Shown: piece after piece, positions 49,831-57,185 of the stretch
How positions within the stretch are numbered: the stretch's first letter is position 1
Layout of the letters: each line of letters starts with the position of its first letter
NCBI GenBank assembly: GCA_964441775.1
Contig: CAYTVL010000027.1
Location: 16,251-80,250 of the forward strand
Direction of reading: 5' to 3'
DNA length: 64,000 nucleotides
From: SYOC01 sp964441775
GTDB lineage: Bacteria; Desulfobacterota; Binatia; Bin18
Translations under genes and position numbers: made by a program
The notes under the pieces: generated by a model
What the model was told of the DNA's origin: nothing
Databases searched by the model: none
What the model saw: only the letters and a program-made list of their open reading frames with translations

Positions 49831-50883
49831 TCAGGACGCACCCAGCTCTTTCCTGACAATCTTGGCGCCTGCGACGAGTGCCTGCAATTTGGCTCGTGCG
49901 AGACTGCGTGAGGAAGCCGAGAAGCCGCAATCACAGGTGAGGTAGAGTTTTTCCGTCTTCACGTGCTGGAGTACGGTGCGGATGCGTTCAGCCACGTCTT
50001 CCGCTGTTTCTAAATACATCGACTTGACATCGACAACCCCAGCCGCCAGTTCAGGGTTGCCGCCGTATTGGCTCCAGAGTTCAAGCTCCGCCATTTCACG
50101 GTTGGCGTACTCCAAAGCAAACTGATCCGCTTTGGCGTCAAGGATGCCAGGAAACAGCGGCTTATAGGTGCGTTTCATCGCTGGCCTTCCTTGATTGTTG
50201 CCGAAACAGATGTGCAGCGCGATCTTCGCGTTGACGTCTTCCACCGTTTTATTAAAGAGCTTCACGGCTTCTTCAACCGGCAGATGGGGCGTGCGGCCAG
50301 CAGCAGAGGGTTCATCGACTTGAATGAACGTCGCGCCAGCAGCGGCGAGCTGTTTCAATTCGCGATTGACCAGCTCTGCGAGATCATAAAGCAATGGCAT
50401 GTGGTCACCGCCCGCATAGCCGCCTTTCGGAGTGATGGGCAAACAAATCGTGAGCGGTCCAGGGCAGCAAATTTTGAGCGGCTTCTCGGTCAGCGTGCGG
50501 ACATAGGTGTATTCTTCAACGAGACCAAATCCACTTGGAGCCGATACTCGCTCGACGGTTTCAAAGCGCGGCGCGCTGTCGTAGCTCATGACTCCCAGTT
50601 TTCGCTGGGCGGGAATGAGTTTGAGCCCCGCGAGTTTCTCGACTACGTTCCATAAGAATCGTTGCCGTCGGATTTCTCCATCTGTGAGAATATCGAGCCC
50701 TGCTTCTTCCTGGTCCCACACCGCAATCTTGATGGCGTCCTGAATGGCTTCTTCCATGTCGGCAGGACCGGCATCGCCTGCACGGAGCACGCGCCGCGCG
50801 GCCAGGAGCCACGAGGGAGATGCGTAGGAGCCGACGCCCATCGTCGGTAAGAGCCCGAGGTCCGTGCCGTTCAGTACTGGCAT
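49831..50883 (-). CDS. Cobalamin-independent methionine synthase-like protein (short MetE family)
   Basis: This is a 350-residue TIM barrel matching the C-terminal catalytic half of MetE, without the N-terminal half. Zinc ligands are visible as LHICFGNNQG (His and Cys) and LTCDCGFS (Cys near the end), with FIQVDEPSAAG in the substrate strand. Such short proteins occur in bacteria and archaea; some use alternative methyl donors, and many are uncharacterised. The usual name, methionine synthase, may overstate its role. It lies between a GNAT gene and the acyl-CoA dehydrogenase pair on one strand. Confidence 0.85.
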   Translation of the reverse strand: MPVLNGTDLGLLPTMGVGSYASPSWLLAARRVLRAGDAGPADMEEAIQDAIKIAVWDQEEAGLDILTDGEIRRQRFLWNVVEKLAGLKLIPAQRKLGVMSYDSAPRFETVERVSAPSGFGLVEEYTYVRTLTEKPLKICCPGPLTICLPITPKGGYAGGDHMPLLYDLAELVNRELKQLAAAGATFIQVDEPSAAGRTPHLPVEEAVKLFNKTVEDVNAKIALHICFGNNQGRPAMKRTYKPLFPGILDAKADQFALEYANREMAELELWSQYGGNPELAAGVVDVKSMYLETAEDVAERIRTVLQHVKTEKLYLTCDCGFSASSRSLARAKLQALVAGAKIVRKELGAS

Positions 50884-50910
50884 GAACGCCCCCTTTGTCC
50901 TGACGAGCCG

Positions 50911-51792
50911 TTACAGTGACTCCGGAAACAGTGCGAGCAAATCGACGCCTTTGGGCGTTTTCCAAGGCCCGCGCACCATGTAGTTTTCTAGCACTTCAAT
51001 GCGAAAGCCCATCTTCATTAACTCAACCAGCAGTTCATGATGACGAACAGGAAAGCGCATACGCAGTTCTTTGCCGGGTTCTTTCTCGGCAATGTAGGAA
51101 ATGAGCGCCTTGAGGGCCGCAGGGTCGGCGGCGACGGCGGGGCCAAGGAACACCGCGTCTCCCATGCGGAGTTGGCACACGTAGCCGGAAAGTTTTCCAT
51201 CGATGAAACTCATCGGCTGCGGCGCTTGGTGCAGAAAATATTGCAGATCCTGCAGCCGCGCGATTCCGGTCAACTGCGTATCGAGCTTGGCCAGTCGGGT
51301 GGTGTCTTTTTCACTTGCTTCGCGAATGGCAATGCCGCGCGGTCGTGCAGTCGGGCGGACGCCTTTGCCGCTCAGAATGGTGATCGCGCCGTGAGAGGCA
51401 AACCCTAACTTACTGTAAAGCGGAAACGACACCACGTTGAACGCATCCTGGACAAGCCGGAGCGAGGAACAATGTCGACCGGCGCGTAGCACCGTCATCA
51501 TCAGTTCCTTGCCCACGCCTTTGCTCTGGCAAGATGGGTCCACCGTGATAGGACCAATGCCCGCAGTTGCGCCACGGAGATGAAGAAACCCAGATCCCAC
51601 AACTTTGCCGCCTTCTTCCGCTACAAAGCACTCTTGCGGTTCAAGATGGAGATAGCCGCGCGCGAGCCCCACGCCAACTTCGGTCGAAGGAAACGCTGGT
51701 GGAAATCCGTGACGAGTGTAGACATCATTAAAAGCCGTTACAATGATTTCTCCTGCTCGCACGACATCCCGCTCTTCCATACGACGAATCAT
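50911..51792 (-). CDS. GNAT acetyltransferase with C-terminal YitH-like domain
   Basis: This is a 293-residue protein. The N-terminal ~140 residues are a GNAT fold with acetyl-CoA motif A VDPSCQSKGVGKELM and SFPLYSKLGFASHG. The remaining ~150 residues resemble the second domain of YitH/HDOD-like acetyltransferases (FLGPAVAADPAALKALI, then MGFRIEVLENYMVRG). The acceptor substrate is unknown. It starts the minus-strand run that includes the MetE-like gene 27 bases downstream and is divergent from the aminotransferase gene. Confidence 0.83.
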   Translation of the reverse strand: MIRRMEERDVVRAGEIIVTAFNDVYTRHGFPPAFPSTEVGVGLARGYLHLEPQECFVAEEGGKVVGSGFLHLRGATAGIGPITVDPSCQSKGVGKELMMTVLRAGRHCSSLRLVQDAFNVVSFPLYSKLGFASHGAITILSGKGVRPTARPRGIAIREASEKDTTRLAKLDTQLTGIARLQDLQYFLHQAPQPMSFIDGKLSGYVCQLRMGDAVFLGPAVAADPAALKALISYIAEKEPGKELRMRFPVRHHELLVELMKMGFRIEVLENYMVRGPWKTPKGVDLLALFPESL

Positions 51793-51986
51793 GTCCTTAC
51801 TCTCCCGTCTCTTTACCGATTAGAGCGCCCTGAACTGAAGATTTGGTTCTTGTAACAAAAAACCCGAAGATTGTCTGCTGGAGTGCGAAGCGACGCCATT
51901 GTCCGTGCGGGGGACTTTTGCGCTGCTCTTTTCCCTCCACAGTGTCCGTGGTAACGTAAGCCCGCTTTGAGAGAGGAGAAGTGACG

Positions 51987-53168
51987 ATGGAAATTGCTGG
52001 TGAGCTAGCACCGTCTGCCCGTGTGCTACTGGGGCCAGGGCCGAGCGCGGTGCATGCTCGAGTGTTGAAGGCCATGTCTACACCGTTGGTGGGACATCTG
52101 GATCCAGAGTTTATCCAGTTGATGGAAGAGACGAAAGCGCTGCTCCGGTCCGTATTTCAGACGAAGAATGCGCTGACTCTGCCCATTTCAGGGACGGGCA
52201 GCGCAGGCATGGAAACCTGTTTCGTGAACCTCGTTGAACCAGGCGACGATGTGATTATCGGCGTCAACGGCGTTTTCGGCGCGCGCATGGTCGATGTTGT
52301 AGAGCGGTGCGGAGCTAGGGCGGTAAAGGTCGAAACAGAATGGGGGCGGGTCTTCTCTCCAGAGCAAGTGCAAGAGGCGTTGCAGCAATGTCAACGACCA
52401 AAACTGGTGGCGCTGGTCCATGCCGAAACCTCAACCGGGGCCTGGCAACCGTTGGAAGATATTTCGCGGCTTGTCCATAACGCAGGCGCTCTCTTTGTGG
52501 TGGATGCTGTGACGTCCTTAGGCGGCTGCCCGGTGAAAGTCGACGAGTGGGACATCGATGCGTGCTATAGCGGCACGCAGAAATGCTTGAGCTGTCCGCC
52601 GGGGCTCTCGCCCGTGACGTTTGGCCAAGCAGCGTTGGACGTTATCCGCAAGCGACGGACGAAGGTCCAGAGCTGGTATCTCGATCTCACTATGATTGAA
52701 AAATATTGGGGCGAGGAGCGTGTATATCATCACACGGCGCCGATCTCTATGAACTACGCCCTGCGTGAAGCGCTGCGGCTCGTCCACGAAGAAGGACTCG
52801 AAGCGCGCTTCCGGCGTCACGAACGGAACCACAAAGCATTGGCGGCTGGTCTCGCAGCGATGGGGCTTCCGCTGGCGGCGCAAGAAGGCCATCGTTTGTG
52901 GACACTGAATAGCGTAACGATCCCCGCCGGGGTGGATGACGCTGCGGTTCGTCGGCAGTTGCTTGACGACTACAATATAGAAATTGGGGCGGGCCTTGGT
53001 CCGTTGCGTGGAAAAATCTGGCGCATCGGGCTTATGGGTGAGTCGAGTTCGCGGAGCAATGTTTTGTTTGCGTTAAGCGCTCTAGAAGAAATTCTCCGCA
53101 AGCAAGGGCACGCTTGTGCGCCTGGAGCTGGAGTGGGGGCGGCGCAGGCCGCCTATGCCGCCAGTTAA
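51987..53168 (+). CDS. Class V PLP-dependent aminotransferase (alanine/serine-glyoxylate type)
   Basis: This is a 393-residue fold-type I PLP enzyme. LLGPGPSAVHARVLKAM is the start signature of the AGXT family. SGTGSAGMETCFVN binds the phosphate, VVDAVTSLGG carries the cofactor-binding Asp, and the Schiff-base Lys lies in SGTQKCLSCPPGLSP. The preferred donors are Ala or Ser with glyoxylate as acceptor. ATG 51987 is eight bases after AGGAG; an in-frame GTG at 51981 is too close to it. The gene overlaps nothing and precedes mltA. Confidence 0.9.
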   Translation: MEIAGELAPSARVLLGPGPSAVHARVLKAMSTPLVGHLDPEFIQLMEETKALLRSVFQTKNALTLPISGTGSAGMETCFVNLVEPGDDVIIGVNGVFGARMVDVVERCGARAVKVETEWGRVFSPEQVQEALQQCQRPKLVALVHAETSTGAWQPLEDISRLVHNAGALFVVDAVTSLGGCPVKVDEWDIDACYSGTQKCLSCPPGLSPVTFGQAALDVIRKRRTKVQSWYLDLTMIEKYWGEERVYHHTAPISMNYALREALRLVHEEGLEARFRRHERNHKALAAGLAAMGLPLAAQEGHRLWTLNSVTIPAGVDDAAVRRQLLDDYNIEIGAGLGPLRGKIWRIGLMGESSSRSNVLFALSALEEILRKQGHACAPGAGVGAAQAAYAAS

Positions 53169-53233
53169 ATCCAAGCGCGGGAGATGTAGATTGGAGGCGC
53201 GAAGCATTCGTTTCTCACCTTCAGCAGAATTTT

Positions 53234-54382
53234 GTGCATACTGTGACGATTGCTGCGCCCCTGCGATTTTTTGTCTTCCTAATCTTCCTGTGTAGTTGCA
53301 GCCAGACCATCCACGCCCCGGTCCAACAGATTACTCCCGGGTCGTTCCCGCCCTTTCATGATGACCTTGATCGCGCCTCGCTAAAAACCGCAGTCGTCCA
53401 CAGTCTTACTGCTCTGCGTAACAAGGGTGAGGCCGAAACGGTGGCCTTGGCTGGACGAAGCATTACTCCCGTTCAAATACGCGAGAGCCTCACGACCTTT
53501 TTGACTCTTATCGAGAGAGGCGAGAATCTCCAGGTCCTCCTGCAACGAGACTTCGATATTTACAAAGTCTCCAACTCTGTGCTCTTCACCGGCTATCATG
53601 AGCCGGTGTTGCGCGGCAGTCGCGTGCGCACGGAGCGCTTCCGGTATCCGCTCTATCGCCGCCCCGATGACTTAGTGGAAATTGAGGGGACATCGTCAAC
53701 AAAGGAGAGAGACAAACAATTCGGTCGCATGGTGAATGGACAGTTCACGCCCTATTTTTCACGGGAAGATATTGACGGCAAAGGGGCGCTGCAGGGCAAA
53801 CACTATGAACTGCTCTGGGTGGATGATCCGGTGTCGCTGTTCTTGCTACATGTTCAAGGCTCGGGGCAGGTCCAACTCCCGAACGGAACGCGACTTCGAG
53901 TGGGCTACGTCGCTTCAAACGGCAGACCGTACAAAAGTATCGGTAAGCTCTTAGTCGAACAGGGTAAGCTGGGGCTTGGAGAAGCCACTACTCCGGCCAT
54001 TCGCCGCTATTTACAAACACATCCCACTGAGCAGAGTGCAGTGCTTTTTGCCAATCCTCGCTATGTCTTCTTTCAATTGACCACAGCAGAGGGACCACGT
54101 GGGAGTCTCGGCGTTCCCCTCACTCCTGGCCGTTCCCTCGCCATTGACTCCAAGCTCTATCCCGCGGGAGCGCTCGCATTCATCCGTACGAAAAGACCGA
54201 GTATGGAATCGGGAGGGCGTGTTGTCTGGAATGAAGTTTCGCGGTTCGTGCTCTTGCAAGACACTGGCGCGGCCATCAGCGGTTGGCAGCGCGCCGATCT
54301 CTTCTGGGGTGCGGAGGCGGAAGACGAAGCCGGACTGATGGCGCAAGAGGGCGAGCTGTACATGCTGGTGAAGAAGCCGTGA
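53234..54382 (+). CDS. mltA: Membrane-bound lytic murein transglycosylase A
   Basis: This is a ~382-residue peptidoglycan lytic transglycosylase that cuts glycan strands to 1,6-anhydro ends. The hydrophobic FFVFLIFLCSC gives a lipoprotein signal with a L-C-S-C lipobox. The double-psi-barrel part has FTGYHEPVLRGS and LLHVQGSGQVQLP, and the catalytic Asp sits in LLQDTGAAISGWQRADLFWG, quoted by QDTG. The start is uncertain: GTG 53234 or 53243 places a good signal peptide, while a longer frame overlaps the aminotransferase gene. Confidence 0.87.
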   Translation: MHTVTIAAPLRFFVFLIFLCSCSQTIHAPVQQITPGSFPPFHDDLDRASLKTAVVHSLTALRNKGEAETVALAGRSITPVQIRESLTTFLTLIERGENLQVLLQRDFDIYKVSNSVLFTGYHEPVLRGSRVRTERFRYPLYRRPDDLVEIEGTSSTKERDKQFGRMVNGQFTPYFSREDIDGKGALQGKHYELLWVDDPVSLFLLHVQGSGQVQLPNGTRLRVGYVASNGRPYKSIGKLLVEQGKLGLGEATTPAIRRYLQTHPTEQSAVLFANPRYVFFQLTTAEGPRGSLGVPLTPGRSLAIDSKLYPAGALAFIRTKRPSMESGGRVVWNEVSRFVLLQDTGAAISGWQRADLFWGAEAEDEAGLMAQEGELYMLVKKP

Positions 54383-54393
54383 TCGTCCCTACC

Positions 54394-54497
54394 GCACGGG
54401 CATCGATGCCCGTGCTACAGACCGACGCCAGATAAATTCGGCTTTTAAGCCCCATTTATGGGGCGTGGTTACTGGAGCACGGCGATGAATCGCCGTG
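54394..54497. repeat. Cluster of three palindromes between mltA and the glyoxalase-fold gene
   Basis: There are three hairpins in ~100 bases. One is a perfect 22-bp palindrome centred on ATCGAT (54394-54415). The second is GCCCCAT-TT-ATGGGGC (54449-54464). The third is CACGGCGAT-GA-ATCGCCGTG (54478-54497). The first and third share a GCACGG/CCGTGC theme, as in dispersed intergenic repeats. They lie between convergent genes, so terminator function is also possible. Confidence 0.65.
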
Positions 54498-54524
54498 TGA
54501 GAGAAGGTTCAGGGTAGAGCAGGT

Positions 54525-54971
54525 TTACGACCTCCCCTTCTCCCAATAGGGCTCGTTGTTGAGCGCGGGCATGGTCTCGGCCAGTTGAAATAACAACCCG
54601 CAGGCGCTTTTCGGAGAAATGAAGGCCTCGACCGTGCGGTCGCTTTCTTCGCGTTTGTCAACGATACGCAGTCCTTGCCCTTCGAGCATCGCCACTTTTT
54701 CTTTCAACCCCAGCGTCTGCAACGTCATGTGATGCACACCCTCGCCACGTTTTTCGAGAAACAGGGAGACAAAGTTGTCTTTTCCAATCGGCTCGATGAG
54801 TTCGAGGGTGAGTTCGTGCAGATCAAACACGGCGTAACGAAAACCGCCGCCACGTCCGTCTTTGACGTAACGAAATTTCGCGCCGAGCGCGCCTTCAAAA
54901 AAGGGGCGCGCCGTGTCAATGCTGTGGACCGCGAAAGCGATGTGGTCTAAACGGCCAAGCGGATCTGCCAT
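54525..54971 (-). CDS. Glyoxalase/VOC-family protein, methylmalonyl-CoA epimerase-like
   Basis: This is a 148-residue protein with two beta-alpha-beta-beta-beta units. The metal ligands fit: LDHIAFAVHSID near residue 9 (His), LTLELIEPIG (Glu), GVHHMTLQT (His) and the last ligand near LLFQLAE (Glu). The layout is that of methylmalonyl-CoA epimerase, though dioxygenases and glyoxalases share it. The start at 54971 is preceded by AAGGAGAAGAAAG. No mutase gene is nearby, so the substrate is a guess. Confidence 0.78.
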   Translation of the reverse strand: MADPLGRLDHIAFAVHSIDTARPFFEGALGAKFRYVKDGRGGGFRYAVFDLHELTLELIEPIGKDNFVSLFLEKRGEGVHHMTLQTLGLKEKVAMLEGQGLRIVDKREESDRTVEAFISPKSACGLLFQLAETMPALNNEPYWEKGRS

Positions 54972-55097
54972 AGTCTTTCTTCTCCTTGTTATTGAAGGGG
55001 TTGTAGCGCGTTTCAACGGGGGCGCGCAAGCTTGTACGCGGCTTGCCCCTTTGACCTCTTGGGCATGGGCGCCATAATAGCAAGGGAGGTATTGGGT

Positions 55098-56024
55098 ATG
55101 GCTACTGGGCAAACATTGACGGCAGGACCAAGCACGAGTCGGTTGTCGATTTGGGTTGAAGCAACGCGTCCCTATTCGTTCACAGCGTCTGTGACGCCAG
55201 TCTTAATCGGCTCCGTGCTGGGAATAATGGATGGTCCGTTCTCTTTTGGCCGGTTTTTGCTAGCGTTGATCGGTTCACTCTTTCTCCAGATCGGCACCAA
55301 TATGATCAACGACTATTACGATCACTTGAGTGGAGTGGATACGTTGGAGTCCATGAGCGGGAGCCAAGTCATTCAACGCGGCATGCTGACTCCAGGAGAA
55401 ATGTATTGGGGCGGGATCGCCTCGTTCGCGATCGGCAGCGTGTGTGGGCTGCTCTTGGTCATGCTCTGTGGCTGGCCAATTCTCGCGCTAGGAATCGTGA
55501 GTGTGTTAGCTGGATATTTTTACACGGCGAATCCCTTACCGCTGGCGTACCTCGCCCTTGGGGAAGCAACGGTGTTCATCTTTATGGGGCCGGTCATTGT
55601 GGTTGGAGCCTATTACGTCCAACGTGAGGCGTTCGCGCTCGCGCCCTTCTTAATCTCTTTGCCTGTCGGCTGTCTTGTTGCGGCAATCCTGCACGCGAAC
55701 AACATACGCGATCTCAACTTCGACATTGAACATGGCAAGAACACGCTGGCCACGGTCATTGGACGCCATGCCGCGAACTGGGAATTGGCGCTCTTGATGT
55801 ACGGCGCTTACGTCATTACCGCAATTTTAGTGCTGTTTAGCTACGCGCCGTGGCCGGTGTTGCTGACCTTCGCCACCCTGCGTCACGCGATTCCTGCTGT
55901 GCGGATCGCTTTTGAGACGGACAAGGTAGAGGCGTTGAACGAGGCGTTGATGTGTACGGTGAAAGCGCATTTGGAGTATGGCGTACTGCTTATCGTTGGC
56001 TTGCTGGTGAGCCATCTCATTTGA
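55098..56024 (+). CDS. menA: 1,4-dihydroxy-2-naphthoate prenyltransferase
   Basis: This is a 308-residue UbiA-family membrane prenyltransferase with about eight or nine helices. The first Asp-rich motif is NMINDYYDHLSGVDT, and the second is NNIRDLNFDIEHGKNTLATVIG, quoted by NNIRDL and GKNTLA. The sequence favours MenA, which attaches a polyprenyl chain to make demethylmenaquinone, over UbiA or heme-O synthase. ATG 55098 follows GGGAGG; a longer in-frame start is less likely. No other men genes are in the window. Confidence 0.88.
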   Translation: MATGQTLTAGPSTSRLSIWVEATRPYSFTASVTPVLIGSVLGIMDGPFSFGRFLLALIGSLFLQIGTNMINDYYDHLSGVDTLESMSGSQVIQRGMLTPGEMYWGGIASFAIGSVCGLLLVMLCGWPILALGIVSVLAGYFYTANPLPLAYLALGEATVFIFMGPVIVVGAYYVQREAFALAPFLISLPVGCLVAAILHANNIRDLNFDIEHGKNTLATVIGRHAANWELALLMYGAYVITAILVLFSYAPWPVLLTFATLRHAIPAVRIAFETDKVEALNEALMCTVKAHLEYGVLLIVGLLVSHLI

Positions 56025-56104
56025 ACTGGGACGTAGACTAAACTTCGATTGACACTCCGAGGCAGCGGTCTTACCGTAAGGGGTAACAATGGAGGTTCAC
56101 CTTT

Positions 56105-56956
56105 ATGTTACGCACGACTATTCTCCTCGGAGCCTTAACCGGGATTATTATGGCGATTGGGCAATTCCTGGGGGGATCTCAAGGACTCACGATCGCGTTC
56201 ATTTTCGCTATTATCATGAACTTCGGCAGCTATTGGTTCTCGGACAAGATCGTTCTCGCGGCCTATAGCGCACGACCAGTCAGTGAAGCCGAAGCACCGA
56301 TGGTGTATCGCGTTGTTCACAATTTGACCTTGAGAGCTGGGCTGCCCATGCCCAAAATCTATCTTCTCCCTTCCGACGCTGCGAACGCCTTTGCTACCGG
56401 ACGTAACCCTGAGCATGCTGCGGTGGCCGTCACCGAAGGCATCCTGCGGATGATGAATGAACGTGAACTGACAGGAGTGCTCGCGCACGAACTCAGCCAT
56501 GTCAAAAATCGGGATATTTTGATTAGCTCAATCGCCGCAACTTTAGCGGGCGTCATCGTGCACGTTGCCAATATGGCGCAGTGGGCGGCGATGTTCGGCG
56601 GCTTTCGCCGTGATGACGACCGCGAAGGCGGAGGCGGCGTGTTGGGCTTGATCCTCATGGCGATTCTCGCGCCGTTAGCGGCGACGATTATTCAAATGGC
56701 AATCTCGCGCACCCGTGAGTTTGCGGCGGATGAAACCGGCGCGAAGATAGCTGGCGACCCTCTCGGGTTGGCTTCGGCGTTGAAAAAACTGGGCATGGCG
56801 TCTGAGCAGATTCCCCTCGACGCCTCGCCACAAACTTCACATCTGTTCATTGTGAACCCGCTTTCAGGGCAGTCGTTCGCGCGGCTCTTCAGCACCCACC
56901 CACCGCTGGAAGAACGTATCGAACGATTGGAACACATGGCGGGAGTGCGTTCATAG
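56105..56956 (+). CDS. htpX: Membrane zinc protease HtpX
   Basis: This is a 283-residue M48 metalloprotease of the inner membrane. Two N-terminal helices (residues ~5-50) precede the zinc motif AHELSHVKNRD near residue 127. ISRTREFAADETGAKI near 198 carries the third ligand, and two further hydrophobic segments lie between. SHLFIVNPLSG and FSTHPPLEERI complete the family pattern. HtpX works with FtsH in membrane protein quality control under stress. GGGGTAACAATGGAGG precedes the start. A hairpin follows the stop. Confidence 0.92.
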   Translation: MLRTTILLGALTGIIMAIGQFLGGSQGLTIAFIFAIIMNFGSYWFSDKIVLAAYSARPVSEAEAPMVYRVVHNLTLRAGLPMPKIYLLPSDAANAFATGRNPEHAAVAVTEGILRMMNERELTGVLAHELSHVKNRDILISSIAATLAGVIVHVANMAQWAAMFGGFRRDDDREGGGGVLGLILMAILAPLAATIIQMAISRTREFAADETGAKIAGDPLGLASALKKLGMASEQIPLDASPQTSHLFIVNPLSGQSFARLFSTHPPLEERIERLEHMAGVRS

Positions 56957-56983
56957 ATTTCTCCCTCCCTGCCTCTTACCTTT

Positions 56984-57015
56984 CTCTGACGATGCGCTGC
57001 TGCGTATCGTCAGAG
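56984..57015 (+). terminator. Stem-loop downstream of htpX
   Basis: CTCTGACGAT (56984-56993) pairs exactly with ATCGTCAGAG (57006-57015), with three more weaker pairs. It lacks a T-run, so it may be a terminator or mRNA-end hairpin. A smaller hairpin, GATCAC with GTGATC, lies at 57040-57056 in the same ~230-bp gap. Confidence 0.5.
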
Positions 57016-57185
57016 AGTGATCTCCAATCGCTTCCAAATGATCACTCTTTGTGATCTGTGCGGTTCAGGCAAGGCGCCGCTCGGTCACTCCTTTTCCGCG
57101 TGGTGTTCGACCTTTTGCGCTTCTTGTTCGTACCATGTATTCTGCGCCAAAGTGCTGTCCGTAAGAAGTGTACATGGGGGAGGGC